From positions 9,222,354 through 9,286,353 of the forward strand of contig OX235272.1 in NCBI GenBank assembly GCA_944472155.2: a DNA stretch of 64,000 bases, written 5' to 3'. The stretch's first letter is position 1; every line of letters starts with the position of its first letter. Shown here piece after piece: positions 63,085-64,000 of this stretch. The translations under genes and the position numbers were made by a program. The notes below the pieces were generated by a model, which worked only from the letters and a program-made list of their open reading frames with translations, was not told where the DNA came from and searched no databases. Origin of the DNA: Trichobilharzia szidati (lineage: Eukaryota; Platyhelminthes; Trematoda; Strigeidida; Schistosomatidae).

Positions 63085-63295
63085 AAGCTTGAGCTCTGTA
63101 GCTTCACTAATTTTGCAACTATTTTTTTTAACGTGGTGGCGTTTCTATTAGCGTCACACCCAACCTTACCTCTTTACCAGGCTATTCGCCACTTAAGTAA
63201 GGTCTGGAAGTGCGTTGACCACGAATTAGACCAAGCCCACGTGCGGGGTTAAATGGTTGGCGATCACTGAACCATCTTGTGAACCGTCTAATTCG
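63085..63295 (-). mobile_element. SINE delta, degraded
   Basis: The minus strand shows CAAGATGGTTCAGTGATCGCC (head side), ACGCACTTCC, AGAGGTAAGGTTGGGTGTGA and the body. The B-box reads GGTCTAATTCG and is not functional by sequence. Tail lost. Confidence 0.55.
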
Positions 63296-64000
63296 TAAAA
63301 CTGACATACTTTTCACCTATTCAATAGTCAACGAAGGACGTTCCACTATCAAACCAGTTAACGTAATCAGCATGCTTTACTTTCAAGCTGAACAAACCAC
63401 TTCCTTGTCAGGCAGATTAATAATACTTTGTATTGCTTACTAAGACTATTCTTTTTTGGATTACAGATAAATAAACTAATCGAAGGAAGGAGGAGAAGAC
63501 GGGAAGAGAGAGAAAGAAAAGGCAGGGTGACAAGATGAGGTTGACTTTATCACTATACCGACTGTCATATAACCTTATGATTATTATTACTAGTACTGTC
63601 CCTTCTTCATAGAAGACTTAACTGATTTAAATGACATGACACATTACTATTCTTCCTATTATGACAATTATCTTGTATCACGTAAACATTTGCGACCAAT
63701 TTCTATGAATTATGTCATGCAGACATTTCTTCTTATGAATGAATAGTGTTCATGTAGATGGGTGTATTTGTGTGTGGCGGGTGTGTATCTGGTTGTGCAT
63801 AGGTATATACACAGGTACACAAAGTGGTGTGTAAGGGATTGATCAAAAACACAGATTCAGTACACACTACATTATATCGATAGATAATATCATAAGCGAG
63901 GATCAATTATTCAGGTGAAAGAATACTTGTCATTTTATGATTTTTACAAGTAAATAAATAAGCGGCAAGTGATAAAATGCGTATACTAACAAAGTTGTCC
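63296..64000. other. No gene seen
   Basis: AT-rich sequence with GAGA-rich (63485-63530) and GT-rich (63755-63800) patches to the window end. Confidence 0.5.

Overview
The window looks like repeat-dense, AT-rich, non-coding DNA of a blood fluke (Schistosomatidae, most likely Schistosoma or a close relative). The evidence is RTE-type LINEs of the kind known as SR2/SjR2, several Penelope-like element (PLE) lineages with GIY-YIG endonucleases, and Sm-alpha-like SINEs carrying hammerhead ribozyme motifs. Family names such as SR2 and Sm-alpha are recalled resemblances; no database was searched. No bacterial-type genes, operons or CRISPR arrays are present.

Only one convincing host coding segment is seen: a minus-strand exon at 944-1429 with a strong acceptor, an in-frame upstream stop, an ATG at 1390 and a consensus donor after 149 codons. 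The gene continues to the left beyond the window. Everything to the right of 1429 lies upstream of this exon or in a 5' intron.

The rest is a mosaic of mobile-element pieces. I use these working names. RTE-1: LINE with the RLRWLGHVLRM C-terminus, variable tetranucleotide 3' tails and 12-bp target duplications. RTE-2: SR2-like LINE, FADD-type RT, 3' end GAAGCCCTATGTTCC followed by AAT repeats. PLE-A, -B, -C, -D: four Penelope-like lineages. SINE alpha: Sm-alpha-like with hammerhead. SINE beta: tRNA-like boxes, hammerhead, very often folded back. SINE gamma: tRNA-like with hammerhead. SINEs delta and epsilon: a shared tRNA-like head with different bodies.

Layout: 0-2.5 kb holds the exon and old RTE-2, PLE and beta pieces. 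4-7.7 kb holds alpha, RTE-2, epsilon and two beta foldbacks. 8.1-11 kb is a cluster of RTE-1 copies, one nested inside another and one with an inverted 5' end at the YADD motif. 13-17 kb holds a beta foldback and a tail-to-tail RTE-2 pair. 18-22.6 kb holds telomere-like repeats, delta, alpha, a head-to-head PLE-B and a possible solo LTR. 24-30 kb holds alpha, RTE-2, delta, PLE-D and RTE-1. 31-38 kb holds PLE-C, beta, an RTE endonuclease-RT fragment, a second LINE type, epsilon and delta. 38-51.5 kb holds many betas, PLE-A, PLE-B, RTE-2, gamma and PLE-C. 52-63 kb holds RTE-2, epsilon, a beta interrupted by a PLE-B derivative with a 13-bp target duplication, PLE-B, RTE-1, beta and gamma.

The strongest unusual signal is the recurrent architecture of the hammerhead SINEs. 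Their 3' tail abuts a 9-14 bp target duplication, while the 5' part is an inverted copy of the 3' part, so the DNA folds into long, sometimes perfect, hairpins. Alpha, beta and gamma share one ribozyme plan (CUGANGA, 4-bp stem II, GAAA, 8-nt near-palindromic stem III, NUH), and the PLE 3' ends carry a related covarying stem followed by GAAACGUC. The tail of SINE delta matches the RTE-2 3' end, which suggests the LINE that mobilises it.
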